Shown here piece by piece: positions 29,401 to 41,906 of a stretch of DNA of 64,000 nucleotides (position 1 is the stretch's first letter; each line of letters opens with the position of its first letter). The position numbers and the translations under genes are program-made. The notes below the pieces were generated by a model, which ran no database searches, was not told where the DNA came from, and worked only from the letters and a program-made list of their open reading frames with translations. Source of the DNA: Lates calcarifer (lineage: Eukaryota; Chordata; Actinopteri; Centropomidae); assembly GCF_001640805.2 (NCBI RefSeq), contig NC_066845.1, forward strand, positions 25,016,171 through 25,080,170, read 5' to 3'.

Positions 29401-32400
29401 AATAGTATCTCATAACAACCACACCCCCCAGCTGCTGCACTGCAGTCAGTCAAGGTCAGCACTCAGCAGCGTTTCCACTCATTTCACAAATTATATAACT
29501 ATGACATGAAAATGTCACACAACCAGAAACTGAATTAAAAATCAATGTGTCACTGTGTTATAAACTAGAGTTTATGTAATGCTTTGTCCACCTCTGTTGG
29601 GGGTGAACAGCTGTTACTGCACGGAGACTATCCTCCAAGTGTGTTTACACATGTGTAAACACAGCATTACAGTGAGACGAACTCAGCCATTCCAAAACCC
29701 AGGGGCCTTCTTCTTCGACCACGAGCCTCCTAAACTGATGTTTTACTACTACACCATCTACACGATCTAATGTTTCCATGTTGTCGTAGCTCAGAAATTC
29801 TACTGTGTAGATTTAGGTGTTTAAAACTAAGTAAAGTTATGATGGTTCTTGTAGTCTACTGGACAAGATAATGTGACAAAGTGTAAGTTATTCCATCACT
29901 GCTTTACTTACAGAATAAAAATCAATCCACTCCTTAATTTTGACATTTTCTGTATTTACTCTGGGTTAATACAGAGGTTTGAGGCTGATCAAAACAGCTA
30001 CACAGTGTGTTACTTATAGCGTAGCAGGTTCAAAGTAAGGGTAACTAAAATGTCCGTCTGCTTGCACTCTCACCTTCTTCTAAGCGCCTGCTGTTCATGT
30101 GTTTACCACTAAGTACATTCACATCTGTCGCCTTCAAACACGTGTTAACCTGAGTGCTACTGACCTACAGCCTAAACAATGATTAGTCTCTTTGCTGGAC
30201 TCAAAGATAATTAAATTATGTTTGCACAGCAATAAAAGAAAGGCAATATAACTGCAGGATGTTGCCCTGGACCCAAACTTTTATGCATGTTCATCACCCA
30301 CACCAAACAAACGTGATCTCTACTACACTGCATCCTCTAAAATTTGCAACAGGAAATAATTCCCAGCATAATAAATGAAATGTCATTATAATTTCTTTGA
30401 GGGATGTGGGCTACTTCACCGCCTTCATTTAGCAAATAACTGGACAAAAGGTGTTTTCTGACAGATTTTCTTTTCATGATTCTTTTATTCTCAGATTGAA
30501 GCTTTCATTAGCCTGCAGCGTTCGACTGTGTGACAGATGGGAACCTTCAATAATACGGTGATTTCTTAAGAAACAACACATACTGTACCAGAATATTTTT
30601 CCCGAGTGCTTGGGAAAATGAATCTTATGGAAAATATTATTTTGGGCCGGTGGACGTCAAGGGAAATTCCACACAGCATGACAATTTACTTTATTTTGGT
30701 CTTTTTCTAAAATCCTCTGTCACCTCTGATTACAATGAGCTGAAAGTATCAGTTACACATGTGCTACGCATGATATTCTACCTGAGTTTTCTTTGTGTAT
30801 TGCGGCCACATTGGCTTTTGGGGGTTGGGGAGGTTGCACATTGTGCATTGCCTGCCTGAGAAGTGCATGTTTTTCAGCGTGGATCAAAGGTTTGATCGTC
30901 GTCTTTTTCATACTGGCTTCTCTTTGAGGCAGAATTAGACATATTCCACTTAGGGAGCATGCAGTGAATTTCTTCAGTATTAAAACATTGACACTGTAGA
31001 CCAAACAGAGACAGAAAGAGAGTACGACTGTAATGATTCAGATTCACTGATGTGTAGATTTGGATAGAGCTACAGGAAACTTCGAAGACTTTCGTTGGAG
31101 AAGATAATCCTCTCCAACGAGCTCTCACTCCTGAATGGCTGTCTGTTTCACACATGTGTGTGGTTTCTCCCTCATCAGTTTATTAGCTTATATTGTAATG
31201 CAAAGCAACACATGTGAAATCATTTAAAAGTATTTTTCATCTCATTTCAACTGCTGATTAGTGAAGAATGTCAGGTCTATTTATACACTGCACAGCAACC
31301 ATTCAGGAGCTGGAGCTAAAGTTCTTGTCCAGTTTTTACCATAATTCAGCGACAGATTAGAGACCTTTTTCATCCAGACCCTGCGTCAGGGAGAACCTCA
31401 CAGGCCACTTAATCCGTAACACTCATCCTCCATCTACAGCACTGAGAAGTACAAAGGAGAAGATGACTGGGCGGCCTGGTAGCCTGATGGGAACAGCTAT
31501 ATGATGTGGAAAGCATTTCCTCCCCTTTATCAAGGGCACTTAGCTGTAGTGGACTGGGTGTGGGTAAAAGCAGGGCGGTTTCCATCGCATAAGATCAAAC
31601 AACAGAATCAACATTATACAAATGTTTCTATTAGCCTAAATGACAGAGGACACATCTAGCTTTTCCTGCAGAGATGTAAACTGTCTTATAACAAACAAGT
31701 TGAGTGTCACTGGAGAGGTTTTACTTTTTGTAAGGTGACACTGGGTCTTTTTAATGGTTGTTTCAGGACATAAATAAACAAAGAACAAAGAGAACAAAAG
31801 AAAAATGATTGCAGGACTTCTAAGTAATCATTTTTAATGAACGTATGCAACATTCTCCATAACCCTGTCACTTAATGCCTCAATAGATAATGAATACAGA
31901 GGCAGCCAGAGCTGCTCTGAAGGATCATTACTGGGTTCAATCCAGGCAGGTTTTAATGGATCAGTATTGGCTAACAGTATTGGCTCAGGTAGCAGCGTCT
32001 TATTCTTAGCTGATGCTAGTCGACACTTTCACTGGTTAAATGACGAATGTCGCCAGCAGCTGTCACTAATTAATGCTAATTCCAGGAATAACTTGATGAC
32101 AGACCAAAATTAAATTTGTCTGTTTTGTGGTTGAAGTTCTTTGCACAAGCTGGTGGATGTGTTCGGGCAGAAATCATATGAGAGGGAAGAAGCTCCTCTC
32201 TGTAACACGGCTGTACAATCACAATCAGTGTCTCTGTAGTGCCAGTTCCAGTTGTGTTCTCCCAGTTAATCTTTCATATCATATCATATCATAGCCAACA
32301 AAACTTTGGGGCATTCATTAATGAATACATTCCACATAACCACCTACAAACTTCACTGCATAGGTTTAATACACTGACTGAGAACGCTCTTTTTACCAAA

Positions 32401-35350
32401 ATATACAAAGAGATAGTCTCATTTTCTGCGTTTGTATCGAGAACCGGAGAGAGAGCGCAGACAAAACGATGATTTAGACTTTTTCATCAGTAACTATAAA
32501 CCAGTTTGTCCTGAGAAAAATGATCAATTTTACACTGTGCAAAACAAAAACACTGTGTGTTACAAGCCAAAAGTCTCACATCTGAAAAATCTGCTACAAC
32601 ACTGCATGTGCAATTACAGAAACTGGGGTAAAAATAATTAACTGATATTAATATTACCTGGAATTTAGCTCAGGAACATTTTTAATGTTCTTACAAATTT
32701 GTGATGGTTTCAAATTTGGAAAAGGTTTAGAATTCAAGTTGACTTGGAGGCCATTTAACTGTGGTATTAACATGCAATATATATGAGGTTAGGTAATCTC
32801 AGTGAAAGACAGACGCTGTAAATGCATGTGGACTGAAATCAGAATGCTATTAGATCTTAACGAAGTCTCCAGAAACAGCCAGTGGACTCTGAGTTTGGAT
32901 TATTGTGTCCAAATAAATCACAGTATTTTTGGTGTTTTTACATGTAGCTAGTGAGGGCAGATGTTTCATTATCAAGTCATTAATATGAAATAACTTCTAA
33001 AACGTGGCAACATCCAGGTCAAACAGCAGCATGTTATTTATTATCTGCTGCACCAGCTGGTCCTAAACTGGCGTATGTGTTGATCTATGTGCTGTGCGGT
33101 GGGATGTGGTGGCGAGCTTAAGCCTGGCAGGATGTGTGTCTCTGGACAGAGCTCGCAGGGGAGAGCTCCAAATTTACACACCCGTCCAAAATCACAAAGT
33201 GCAAGGAAGGCAATTGGCTTGACAGCGAATGTAATAGAGACTGCAAAACCTCGTTGCCCGAGGGCCCTCGCCAGAGCAGCAGCCGAGGAGAGTGGCGGGG
33301 GTTTGGCTCGCTAAAAATGAGCCTGGGATCAGCTTTGTGAGGCTTCTCATGTCAGTCACATCCACAATCTTATTTTCGCTAAGCATCTGGAGGTTGGATC
33401 CGCAGTGAAATGTATTCACTGTGCGTGTTCGTGGCACTGGTTTTACTTGGCACAGCAAGTGATGGCTCACTTTTAATATAGAGTAGAGAGTTAGAGAGCG
33501 GAGAATTCTTGAGGCAGACTGTAAAAACGTAGCAGCACAATGGACAATGAGCATGGCTGTGGTTTGGACTGTGGGGAGATCGCGGGGAGCCTGATGGAAA
33601 CCTCGCAGCGCTGCCGTGAGCACGCGAGGTCAGGACATATGCTGACATGGACTTCTGGGCCCGAGCCAGAGCCGGAGCAGACAGGAAACGGAGGCCTCAC
33701 GTCTCCGCAGCAGTGCTCCCCTTCTCCTCTTTGTCTCCGACTTCAGATCAAATGTTAGTCTTATCCGAGATAAAGTGCAGCACTATCAGGTCTGCTAACT
33801 GGGATGTATTTAGTTTGAATTAACACAACACAAACTGCAAAATCTAGCAGAAGTCCCGTGGTACTGATATGACACTGTGCTACATCTCTACATTGTCAGC
33901 TCACTTCTTGAACACTGAATATTCATTTTCTTTTGCAGGGTTTGAACCCACAAGCCTGAACCCACTTATTAAATCATTTCAGGTCCTTATCAGGTCAGAT
34001 TAGATTCAGCTTTCCACATTTTATGTGGCCAAAGTTACAACACTCGACGTCTGAAAACCAAAGATGAGTTTTGCCAGATAAACACATATAATCTACCTGA
34101 ATGTTTTTGTCTTTGCTTGGACTGGGGAAGTTTGATGACAGGGTAAGACCTAGCTTAACAAATCTGGGTATTTTACCAGCTTGAAATTTGACCCAAAATT
34201 GAAACAGGAAATCAGAACCCAGCCCTGTTCTTTTGCAGCTATTTGTTGATTCTGACTACCCATTCTGTTTCTCCCTTTATCCCACAACTGACTAAGCATC
34301 CCATTCATTCAAGTTTCCTTTTTTCAATCACGTATTGAATTTCACTTATGTCTGATGAGAGCACCAGGTCTTTTGTTTGGTCTTTTTGTGATGTGCTGGC
34401 AAAGCCCCCCACCTCCTTTCACAGCTGAGCTGTCAGGAGGAGCGTGTTGTCCTTAAGAATGAGACAGGGCAACAACAGGGCAACATCTGATTAGCATTCA
34501 CAGCACTATCTCCACTCCCTTGGTATTTTATTACCACAGGTGCAGGGGCATTCATTGATCAGATGCACGCTACAGGCGAGGTTAGGCCTTAATTGAAAAC
34601 AGCTCTATTTATACACCTGCAGGCACTAAAGGTCTCCAAGAGCGCACAGGGAGGTTAAAAAGAAGAGAAAGGAAGGGAAAAAACACAGAGCGGTGACAGA
34701 ACAGTGAAAAAAGACATGCCTCAGGAGACGTAGGTTGAAGCCTACAGAGAAGGCAAAAGGCATTCCCAAAACAGCAGGGCTACCCAGTGCCATGAGAGGA
34801 TAAATATGTAAGTGCAAATGTCTTTAGGGAAATACAGGATTTTGAAACAATGATTTCCATTTGTTGTACCAAAAAAGAGGCACAAATAAATGCAAATCCA
34901 AACGCGTGGTTATTCCTAACATCACTTTGTTAATTTGGAAGGATGGATGGATGTTTTTTTTCCTTCTTTTCAAGCCAAAGAAAGACTACATTTAGTTTGT
35001 TTACTGTACAGCTGCCAGCTTTTGTGGCCGCAGTCGTTTTTCAGAACACTGTACTGATTGTGCTCGGCCACTTTGCAGGTGGTACACTGCATCCTGGGGC
35101 CCATGTTTTCACAGTGTGACCATAACAGGAGGTCAGGGGGTCAGTTTGGTGGAAGTCCAATCAGAAAACCACAGAGGAAAGAGTAATCTGCATTTAGACA
35201 GAGAGGGGGACGCAGCTCATACTGACCACTTTTGATGGAAAACGTCTGCAACTGCTGTGCAGTTTTTTCTCTGTCTTGTCAAGGACTTTTGCAAGATGTC
35301 AGATTTTCAAGTGTGGGAAAGTAATTAAAGCTGTTAATCAGCTCAAAAAC

Positions 35351-35386
<36 letters not shown>

Positions 35387-36966
35387 CATATATATATATG
35401 TCAGCTTATAGTCACCTACAGGTGGTTAGCATTGGAGCGATAATCACAGCAGGTGAAACGTGAATCATGACTGATAAAAGTGTAAGAAAGCCTCAAAGAC
35501 AGCAGATGTATCAGATGATTATCTAAGCGTTACATTAAATATTTAAAAAATTACATTCATTTGCTATAAGCTATCATTTACCTAGAACAGGATCCCATCC
35601 AATATAAAGTGTTTTCCTTTTGAAATAGCATAACACCGCCGGTTAATTACCTTGGAGACGATTCAAAAATCACTCGCGGTCCGGCCAGCTCAGAACAACA
35701 GACTGTAAAACTGTTATGAGTGATGTCTTTCCCAGCAACGTCCAATTATTAACAGAGCATTTTCATCTGTCTACTGCAGAGCTCTGATGAAAAACAAGCC
35801 ACTCAATAATTGATAATGGCAAAAATTGCGTACAAGTGAGCCAACAGAGGCTATTTTTGAAACTATTTTGTATTCGAACCAAACAGCTCATTTATTCTGT
35901 CTGTGTTTCTCAAACAGGTGTTTTAGTATTCAAAAGGAAAATCATTAGAATGAACTGGGCAGATGGGAAGCAACTAGTGTTTTAGACCTGGCACAAAGCA
36001 GCTCGTCTCATTGTTTCAGAGTCATGTTTATGAATGGCTCCTGTCAAATTCAATTTAAAAGGCAAACGGGAAACAACTCTGCTCCGTTTTTACTCCTGTG
36101 GTGTTGACAATCATTCAACACATGGGCTTGGTTACAACGAAGATGCATTTATTGCACACAAGTAGATCCAAGTGTGACTTTGCTAGGGTTGTGAGAAAAT
36201 ATTAAAAGAATATTCCACTGAAAATGTATCTTATTCACCACCTGCAGGCTCGAAGAGGAAAACTGGAATGGATTCACGGCTAATTAATTCGAGAGTCAAT
36301 TTTTTTGTGTGTTTTGTATGTGGACATTTGACAGCAGAAGCCAAGGTTCTCTTTTGTAAAATGTTGTCTTATATAAAGCATCAATGCAGGACAAATACAG
36401 TACTTTAAAAATATTATTACTGACATTTAGCTGATTTATTTCGCTGAGACTCTGAGTGTTTTGTAACTGCAGCTCCTCTCTAAAAGGAGCAAACAACAAA
36501 CATTTCAGAGCTACCTTTCAAACCCACACTGGATGAGGATTCGATACTCAAAAGGCGGATTTTCCAAAGAGTCTTCCTTTGAAATCAGTCTGACTGGATG
36601 TTGTCAACATGGTCTATCTAATCCTGTATTCCAAACAACGTCAGGACACATACAAACACAATTTAGGGCCGCAGCCTCTCCACACGGATGTAGATCTTGG
36701 AAACGGAACAGACTACTGTGTATATAACATCCCAGTGTTCCCGCACAACATTTCCCTGGATCCTGCTGGGACAAGATGAAAGGCTTTGTGGCCTAATATC
36801 ACTGTAACTGCAGGTGTGGAGGCTCCCATTTCACCAGTGTCACTGATGTTCACAGAGGTTTGAGGGGAGGGGGGGGACAACGGCGAGACATCTGCACATT
36901 TGGATAAGCATCTGAGGGTTCAATCAAATGCAACACCTCACAGGTAAATGTTTGGATACTCCAAAG

Positions 36967-37017
<51 letters not shown>

Positions 37018-40000
37018 TGAATGGTCTTATTTTATGTCTGTCCTGGCTTGTCATCAAAGGAGATACCACAACCACATGGCTTTATCAAGAATGAGAACAA
37101 AATCTGTGTGATCACTTTCCTCGGGAGGGGCAGTTTACAGAGGACTCCGGTTTGTAGCTTTGTCATTCAGCTTGTTTATATTAACCATTCTGATCTGACT
37201 TTAGACAGACGCACAGATCCTCCTCAAATAAAAGCTTTGTTCATGCAGGACGTGAACGTGATGAATCCTGTGCTTTGCTGCTTTCTTTGTCATTAATGAT
37301 AATAAACTGAAGAATCTTTGGAATCAAACAAACATGGAACCTGAAGGCATCACAGCAGGCTCTATGAAATTAGAAACTGTATTTTATCACTTTTTATAGA
37401 CGAAACAATCAACTAATTAATTAAGGAAACAATCAACAGATTAATAGATAATGAAAATACTCAGATGTTAGCTGTAAGCTAGCAATGGACGCATGTCTCT
37501 CTCCTTTTTTCTCTTGTGTCTGTACATTTATGAAACAGATTCATGAAGCTGTGGGACATTTACACACTTGAATTTGCATCTTTCCATTGATTCTGTGCAC
37601 GATCACGCCTTAAATTAAGCTCCACTGAGACAAAATGACAGTTCAGTGTCAAAAAATAAAGCCTCCTGGACTCACTGGGCTCTGTTTTAATTAAAGCTCA
37701 TGGAGCAGGTGCATTTAGGGCGTGTCCAAATCCACTTTTGCTGGTTTAACAAGGGAAAAAAGGTCACAGTGTCAGGTGCATGATTCAGAGGGTCTGTACT
37801 TGGTCTCTTAATTCCATTCCCTTTAAAAGCCAGGTGTGCTTGCACCTTGGCAGATTGTTATTTTAAAGACAGATTTACCTTTGCTGCAACACAACGTAAC
37901 AGCATTTGACAATACACTGCACTGGACCATCAAACACATGTTAGTGCACTTTCCTGGTGGAATAACTAAGAACAGGAACATATGTAGCAAGAGCAACTGT
38001 CAAGACAGGGAATACAATTATTGTCTTTGTGATGACAACACACCCACACAAACTGAGCCGCTGGAGAAAAACACACAGCTGTTTTTATACCTACTACTTT
38101 TTACCTTATGTGGCAACAATAACAACAATTTCAAATCAGACTCCACTGGGACCTCCTGCCCCCCTTACACAGAGAGGTCAGAGGTCAGGATCAGCTACAG
38201 CAGCAGTCATGAAGCTAGCTGTTAGCAACAATAGTCTGTCAATAACAGTGGATCAAAGTTCACCCTGCACCCGTGTCTAAACTTTTTTTGATGATGACAA
38301 ATTTAACATCATGCAAAAAAAAAAAACCTGGTTTGTACCTGATGCACAGCTTCCACCACAACAAACTAATTGTGGGGGAAAGACTGAGGATCACTCATCT
38401 AAAATATCATTCTTTCACACTGAAAGAGAAGTCAACACCATGAACCACAGAAAACTAACACAGAGGGGCTGAAACCAGAAGAGTAACTTTTCTTCTCCCA
38501 GCCACAGTGACTGATTGATTCCAAAATCCACCGACCACATTCAGACTTTAAAACAGCCAAACTTCATTTTCACAATATAACAGAGCCTTCTGATATTCTA
38601 GCATCTGACTGGTGGTTGGTGTGAATTTGTCTCCCAGACCACACCTCAGTGAGCACGGTGGGTTTGGTGAGAAGTTCACTCACATTGGCCGGCTCCTGTT
38701 GAACAAAGTGTTGCTCTTCGTAGCCTCTGCCGCCTGCGCAGCTGCTTTCTTCTCCTCAAATTCCTCCCTGCTCAGGACCGTGCCCTTGTGGCCGTGCTCC
38801 ACCAGCTCACGAGCCAACTCCCTGCTCTGCGAGAGACAAGGAAAGAAGAGGAGTCAGTCAAGGAGAGGAGACACGGCCTGCAGTCAGGGCTGGACACTGT
38901 CAGATGTTGTCTGTCTTGAATTTTGGCGAGGCCAGCTGTCAGTGTTTTTGTTCCCCGCTCTTCTTCACTGCTTTGAGTACAACTCATATTTTCATTATTA
39001 TTTAACTTCAGTTTGCATGTTTAACCGGCCACACAGCCCAAAACCTAAAGATACTCAATTTACAATGATATAACAGATAAAACCAGCAGTTGCTCACAGT
39101 TCAGAAGCCACAACCTGAGAACATTTGGTATTTTTGCTTGACAAATAACTTGATTCCCTAATTGATGCATCAGCAGCTACTTAGGATAAAGCATGAAACC
39201 ACTTTCTACAACGTCCTGGATCTGAGTCCAGCTCTTTAATCACCACTGAGTACTGACAAATGAAATCACAAACTTTGTCAGCCACTAAAATTTAGTTTAA
39301 AATGATTTTACTTCCCTCCCAAAATATGGAAGCAATGACCTTCTCTGCAACTCTACAGGCTTCAGATACAGTTAGATTTAGTGTGGTTTCATGCATATGC
39401 ACAAGGCCATTCATGGTCTAAGTGTGTGTGTGTGTGTGTGTGTTAGTGCCTCTGCAGGGACTGTTAGCTACATTATTCCAATCACCATTTGCAGACCCGG
39501 CGTCATTAAAGCAAAGCCATAAAGTCATCATCTAAAAACCAAATCTTGCTGTCAAATCCTGTGGCTTGTCAGATCAAAGCTTCTGCCACATGTCCTCCTA
39601 CCCAAAAATCCTAGCAGCCGGGCCTGCGTCCGCACCCGAGAGGAAAAGTTATATTTTCCTCCAACTTTGATGTGGCTCACCAGAAATGAGTCTCAGACAT
39701 TTGCCGGTCCTAAAATTGGCCTGAAAATCATTGTCTTCATTTTCAAGGCTCATTGAATAAGTCTATTTGAATGAACTGCGTCTTACAGTCCACACACCAG
39801 GACTTGGACTAATACTCCAGAGCATCTATGGCCAAGGCCGCAGTGACTTTGTAATAAAGCCTATGAACTACCTCAGATTCCTGAGCTCACAGTCATAGTT
39901 TGTGACAAGTCCTACATCACGTAATCTGGGAAAAATAGGTTTATAATTGGCTGATTTATCAGAATGTGGGCCTTATCAGCATGACTGCACAGGTTAGATG

Positions 40001-41578
40001 ACCTGGGCTGACTGCGCTCTGTCACAACACAGGGGTGATTGAGTTTGATCGTGATTGACTGCAGCTGATTATCAGGTCAGATAGGACTTGTTCTCTTCTC
40101 TGTGTGGACCCAGGTGTTCAAACAAAGTGGCCATGGCAGCAGCTAAATATATCGTTAACAAGTGTGCCATCTGCTGGACAAACGCAGGAGTGCCCATTTC
40201 TGATGAGCAGGTTCATTTAAAGGCTGTAATCAGCTTTTGGTGTGCGAGACAAAATAAATTCAAACCCCAAAACCTGCAGAGATCTACATCAAAATGTTCA
40301 TCTGCTGATATGAAGATTTAAATCCCAAAAGTATAAGTTTTGGTAATAATGGTGAAATCATTTCAGATAATGACACATTTAGCAAAAGTGAGACATCTGA
40401 ATGATTGAAACTAGATCATTTAAAATTCTTTTTAATACAAACAAACTATTTTAGAAGCTCTTCAGGGCCTTGAGTTCTCAATGTCTTATAATAAATTTGG
40501 GGTTTTCAGTCCTAATGGTCACACTAAAGTAATTGTGATTAGGAGCAGAGTCTGTCAAAGTAGGTGTAGTATTTCTCAACTGACTTGGTGTGTTTTGCTT
40601 TTTTTTTTCAAACAAAAGACAAAGGATCGGAATAAAGATGTTTGTTGTCTCTGCTGCTTTGACACTGTATATCTGAGTGAAGGGTGCTAATATGTGCAAT
40701 ATGAATTTATCTACTTTCTAATCAGTTTAACCTCGATTACGAAACCTGTGTGTGACTGCCACCTAGCGTCCATCCATTAGTACTACACCGACAAAACGTA
40801 CCCCCATGGCAAAGTCCGCTTTAATACAACTCCATATACCCTGCTTGAATGCAGCAAGAGTGCGTGTTTGTTAATGAAAACTGTCGTGGAAACAACAAGA
40901 GACAACGAGAATAATATTTTATAAAAGGGCTCATTTGCTGTGGTCACTTACTCGTTGTTTGAGTACAAAGACTAACTTAGCCAAACTCCATTCAAAATTT
41001 CGGCAAGTAAGATAAATTGCCCACACACAAGAGCGTGATAAGTCGTAAAATGTCCATTAAAGTCGTTTAGCAGTTGTAAGGATACTGTGTCCAATACGGC
41101 AGAAACTACAATTGAAAATTCAACTTGTAAAATTAGTTTTCTTGCTCCACAATCTTCTTTCCCGCGAGCGGTGTTAGCTAACTGCGCCTGCTGTCTTGCC
41201 AGCAACCTGTCTGAATCAAGCTATGTTGTATTGCTAACATGAGCCGGTTGGAGGATTTGGTACATGCCGAATTGAAGAAGGGGTGTTGGTAATTTTGAAA
41301 AGTTAAACGCTGCGTTCTAACACCGAGGACTGTTGCAAATCGACAAAGACAACCTTAAATTGATAGCTTAGTGAATGCGGTTCTGACGCGGTGGGCGAAA
41401 CAGAACGGAACCGTGTTTAAATACGCTACATGAAGGGTTAGATACAGTAGTTGGTACCGGTTTCACTCACTTTTAAGTAAAATACATCCATTGGCGTGAC
41501 TTTGGAGTCCAGATAATCGTCGTAGGTTTTAAACTGGATTATGGAGTCGTGAAAACGAGCGGCTGTGCTGTACTCCAT
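26323..41578 (-). CDS. cfap299: Cilia- and flagella-associated protein 299, 5' half: join of 41578-41471, 38826-38684, 26413-26323 (minus strand), 3' end not found
   Basis: This is the C4orf22/CFAP299 family, a protein linked to cilia and flagella and to spermatogenesis; its molecular function is not well defined. Three exons join in frame to 114 codons. Exon 1 gives [13 protein letters not shown] and [20 protein letters not shown], resembling the human FNAYEDFLDSQ region. Exon 2 gives [20 protein letters not shown], and exon 3 gives [19 protein letters not shown] and REEANRSGK, nearly identical to the family signature. Phases (0, 2, 0) and GT/AG sites agree at all junctions. The family is about 230 aa, so the second half, which includes a YIDYAHRL-type motif in other species, is missing. 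I scanned the minus strand from 26,322 to 1 for it without success. The exons may lie left of the window, or I may have missed short ones. Confidence 0.9.
27615..27805. mobile_element. MITE-like relic
   Basis: TTTTCACACCACAGGTGAAC near the left side and CCTTTCACACCTGCTATTTT plus TTGGTTTGGACCAAACTGAA on the right are typical of fish nonautonomous DNA transposons rich in GGTTTGGACC words. Terminal repeats and target duplication were not resolved. It lies in cfap299 intron 2. Confidence 0.35.
31092..31120. repeat. Perfect 10-bp inverted repeat (hairpin)
   Basis: TCGTTGGAGA at 31,092-31,101 and TCTCCAACGA at 31,111-31,120 are exact reverse complements around a 9-nt loop. It lies in cfap299 intron 2; function is unknown. 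Confidence 0.9.
31470..31580 (+). mobile_element. Degenerate SINE-like fragment
   Basis: GGGCGGCCTGGTAGCCTGATGG resembles a fish SINE box A, and ATCAAGGGCACTTAGCTG resembles the SINE body. Box B is not recognisable, so the call is tentative. It lies in cfap299 intron 2. Confidence 0.3.
35350..35400 (+). repeat. Compound (CA)n(TA)n microsatellite
   Basis: A CA run of about ten units passes into TA units broken by one CA. It lies in cfap299 intron 2. Confidence 0.95.
36969..37016 (+). repeat. (TG)24 microsatellite
   Basis: A perfect 48-bp TG run, likely highly polymorphic and Z-DNA prone. Confidence 0.97.
38684..38826 (-). CDS. cfap299: cfap299 coding exon 2
   Basis: The acceptor is TCTCTCGCAG and the donor GTGAGT. 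The exon is 143 nt, phase 0 in and phase 2 out. It codes [15 protein letters not shown] and [14 protein letters not shown], then an unusual segment [12 protein letters not shown] before the split Met codon. The stretch from KKAAA to TLASAG is about six residues longer than I recall for the human protein. Confidence 0.88.
38827..41470 (-). other. cfap299 intron 1 (2.6 kb)
   Basis: The intron carries a (GT)n tract. A stretch from 39,780 to 40,080 has a texture suggesting a noncoding element. I see no exon in it. Confidence 0.6.
39422..39442 (+). repeat. (GT)n microsatellite
   Basis: About ten GT units in cfap299 intron 1. Confidence 0.9.
41471..41578 (-). CDS. cfap299: cfap299 coding exon 1
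   Basis: There are 36 codons from ATG at 41,578 to AAA, followed by the donor GTGAGT. It codes the conserved N-terminal segment with [12 protein letters not shown] and MDVFYL. This ATG is chosen because the protein start aligns with the family N-terminus. An earlier in-frame ATG exists upstream (the open frame extends to about 41,803), but the residues it would add do not resemble the family. Confidence 0.9.
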
Positions 41579-41602
41579 GTTCTCGGCGTGTGTGTGTACT
41601 AG

Positions 41603-41616
41603 GCAGCTATGGCAAC
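41603..41616 (-). promoter_or_regulatory. Near-consensus RFX X-box upstream of cfap299
   Basis: The minus strand reads GTTGCCATAGCTGC, 25-38 nt before the cfap299 ATG. The RFX X-box consensus is GTNRCC-AT-RGNAAC; here the left half-site is perfect and the right half-site has two mismatches. RFX factors drive ciliary genes, so the position fits the gene. It may overlap the 5' leader rather than the promoter. Confidence 0.4.
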
Positions 41617-41744
41617 CGCCATACCTGCATGTCACGCGGTTTGGCGGCTCATCACAGGAAGTCAGGAAGTCAACATGCGCACGACCCCGAGGTGACCCCA
41701 GCAAGCAAATATTAAGCATCTGCAGCCAAAGAAACACATGTAAA

Positions 41745-41906
41745 ATGGAAACGAGCTGGTGTTCAGTCTGTGGTGTGTAAGTGTCATTTGCCAGTAAAAT
41801 CAAGAGAGTCTTATTTGTTAGAGAGTCTTATTTGTTAGAATACATTTTGCATTAACTAACTGAACTTTTCATCAGGTCCATGAAGAAGTCTGCTTTGGAC
41901 GTCTAG
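41745..41906 (+). other. Candidate short divergent transcript with a 99-bp intron (41777-41875) and a 20-codon frame
   Basis: On the plus strand, back to back with cfap299, ATG at 41,745 opens METSWCSVCG and reaches a GTAAGT donor at 41,777. After 99 bp a TTAACTAAC branch-point-like motif and TTTTCATCAG acceptor lead to an exon beginning at 41,876, which keeps the frame open for VSMKKSALDV and then TAG. The upstream frame is open back to at least 41,565, inside cfap299 exon 1 on the opposite strand. An AATAAA lies at 42,460-42,465. I recognise no protein family in it. It may be a noncoding divergent RNA from a bidirectional promoter, or chance splice motifs. Confidence 0.3.
41804..41837 (+). 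repeat. Perfect 17-bp tandem duplication
   Basis: The 17-mer GAGAGTCTTATTTGTTA occurs twice with no spacer. It sits inside the small predicted intron at 41,777-41,875. With no mismatch between copies it is probably recent. Confidence 0.95.

Larger units (their letters stand above)
26414..38683 (-). other. cfap299 intron 2 (12.3 kb)
   Basis: The intron holds the MITE-like relic at 27.6 kb, a SINE-like piece at 31.5 kb, the hairpin at 31.1 kb and two microsatellites. Candidate noncoding conserved blocks are 33,080-33,760 (CpG-rich), 34,440-34,620 and 35,640-36,060. No nested gene is supported. Confidence 0.6.

Noticed and set aside
33192..33623. 143-codon minus-strand open frame
   Set aside because: It lies in a GC-rich stretch where stops are rare, overlaps several other frames and resembles no protein.
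38612..39073. 153-codon plus-strand open frame
   Set aside because: It is the antisense shadow of cfap299 exon 2 and its flanks.
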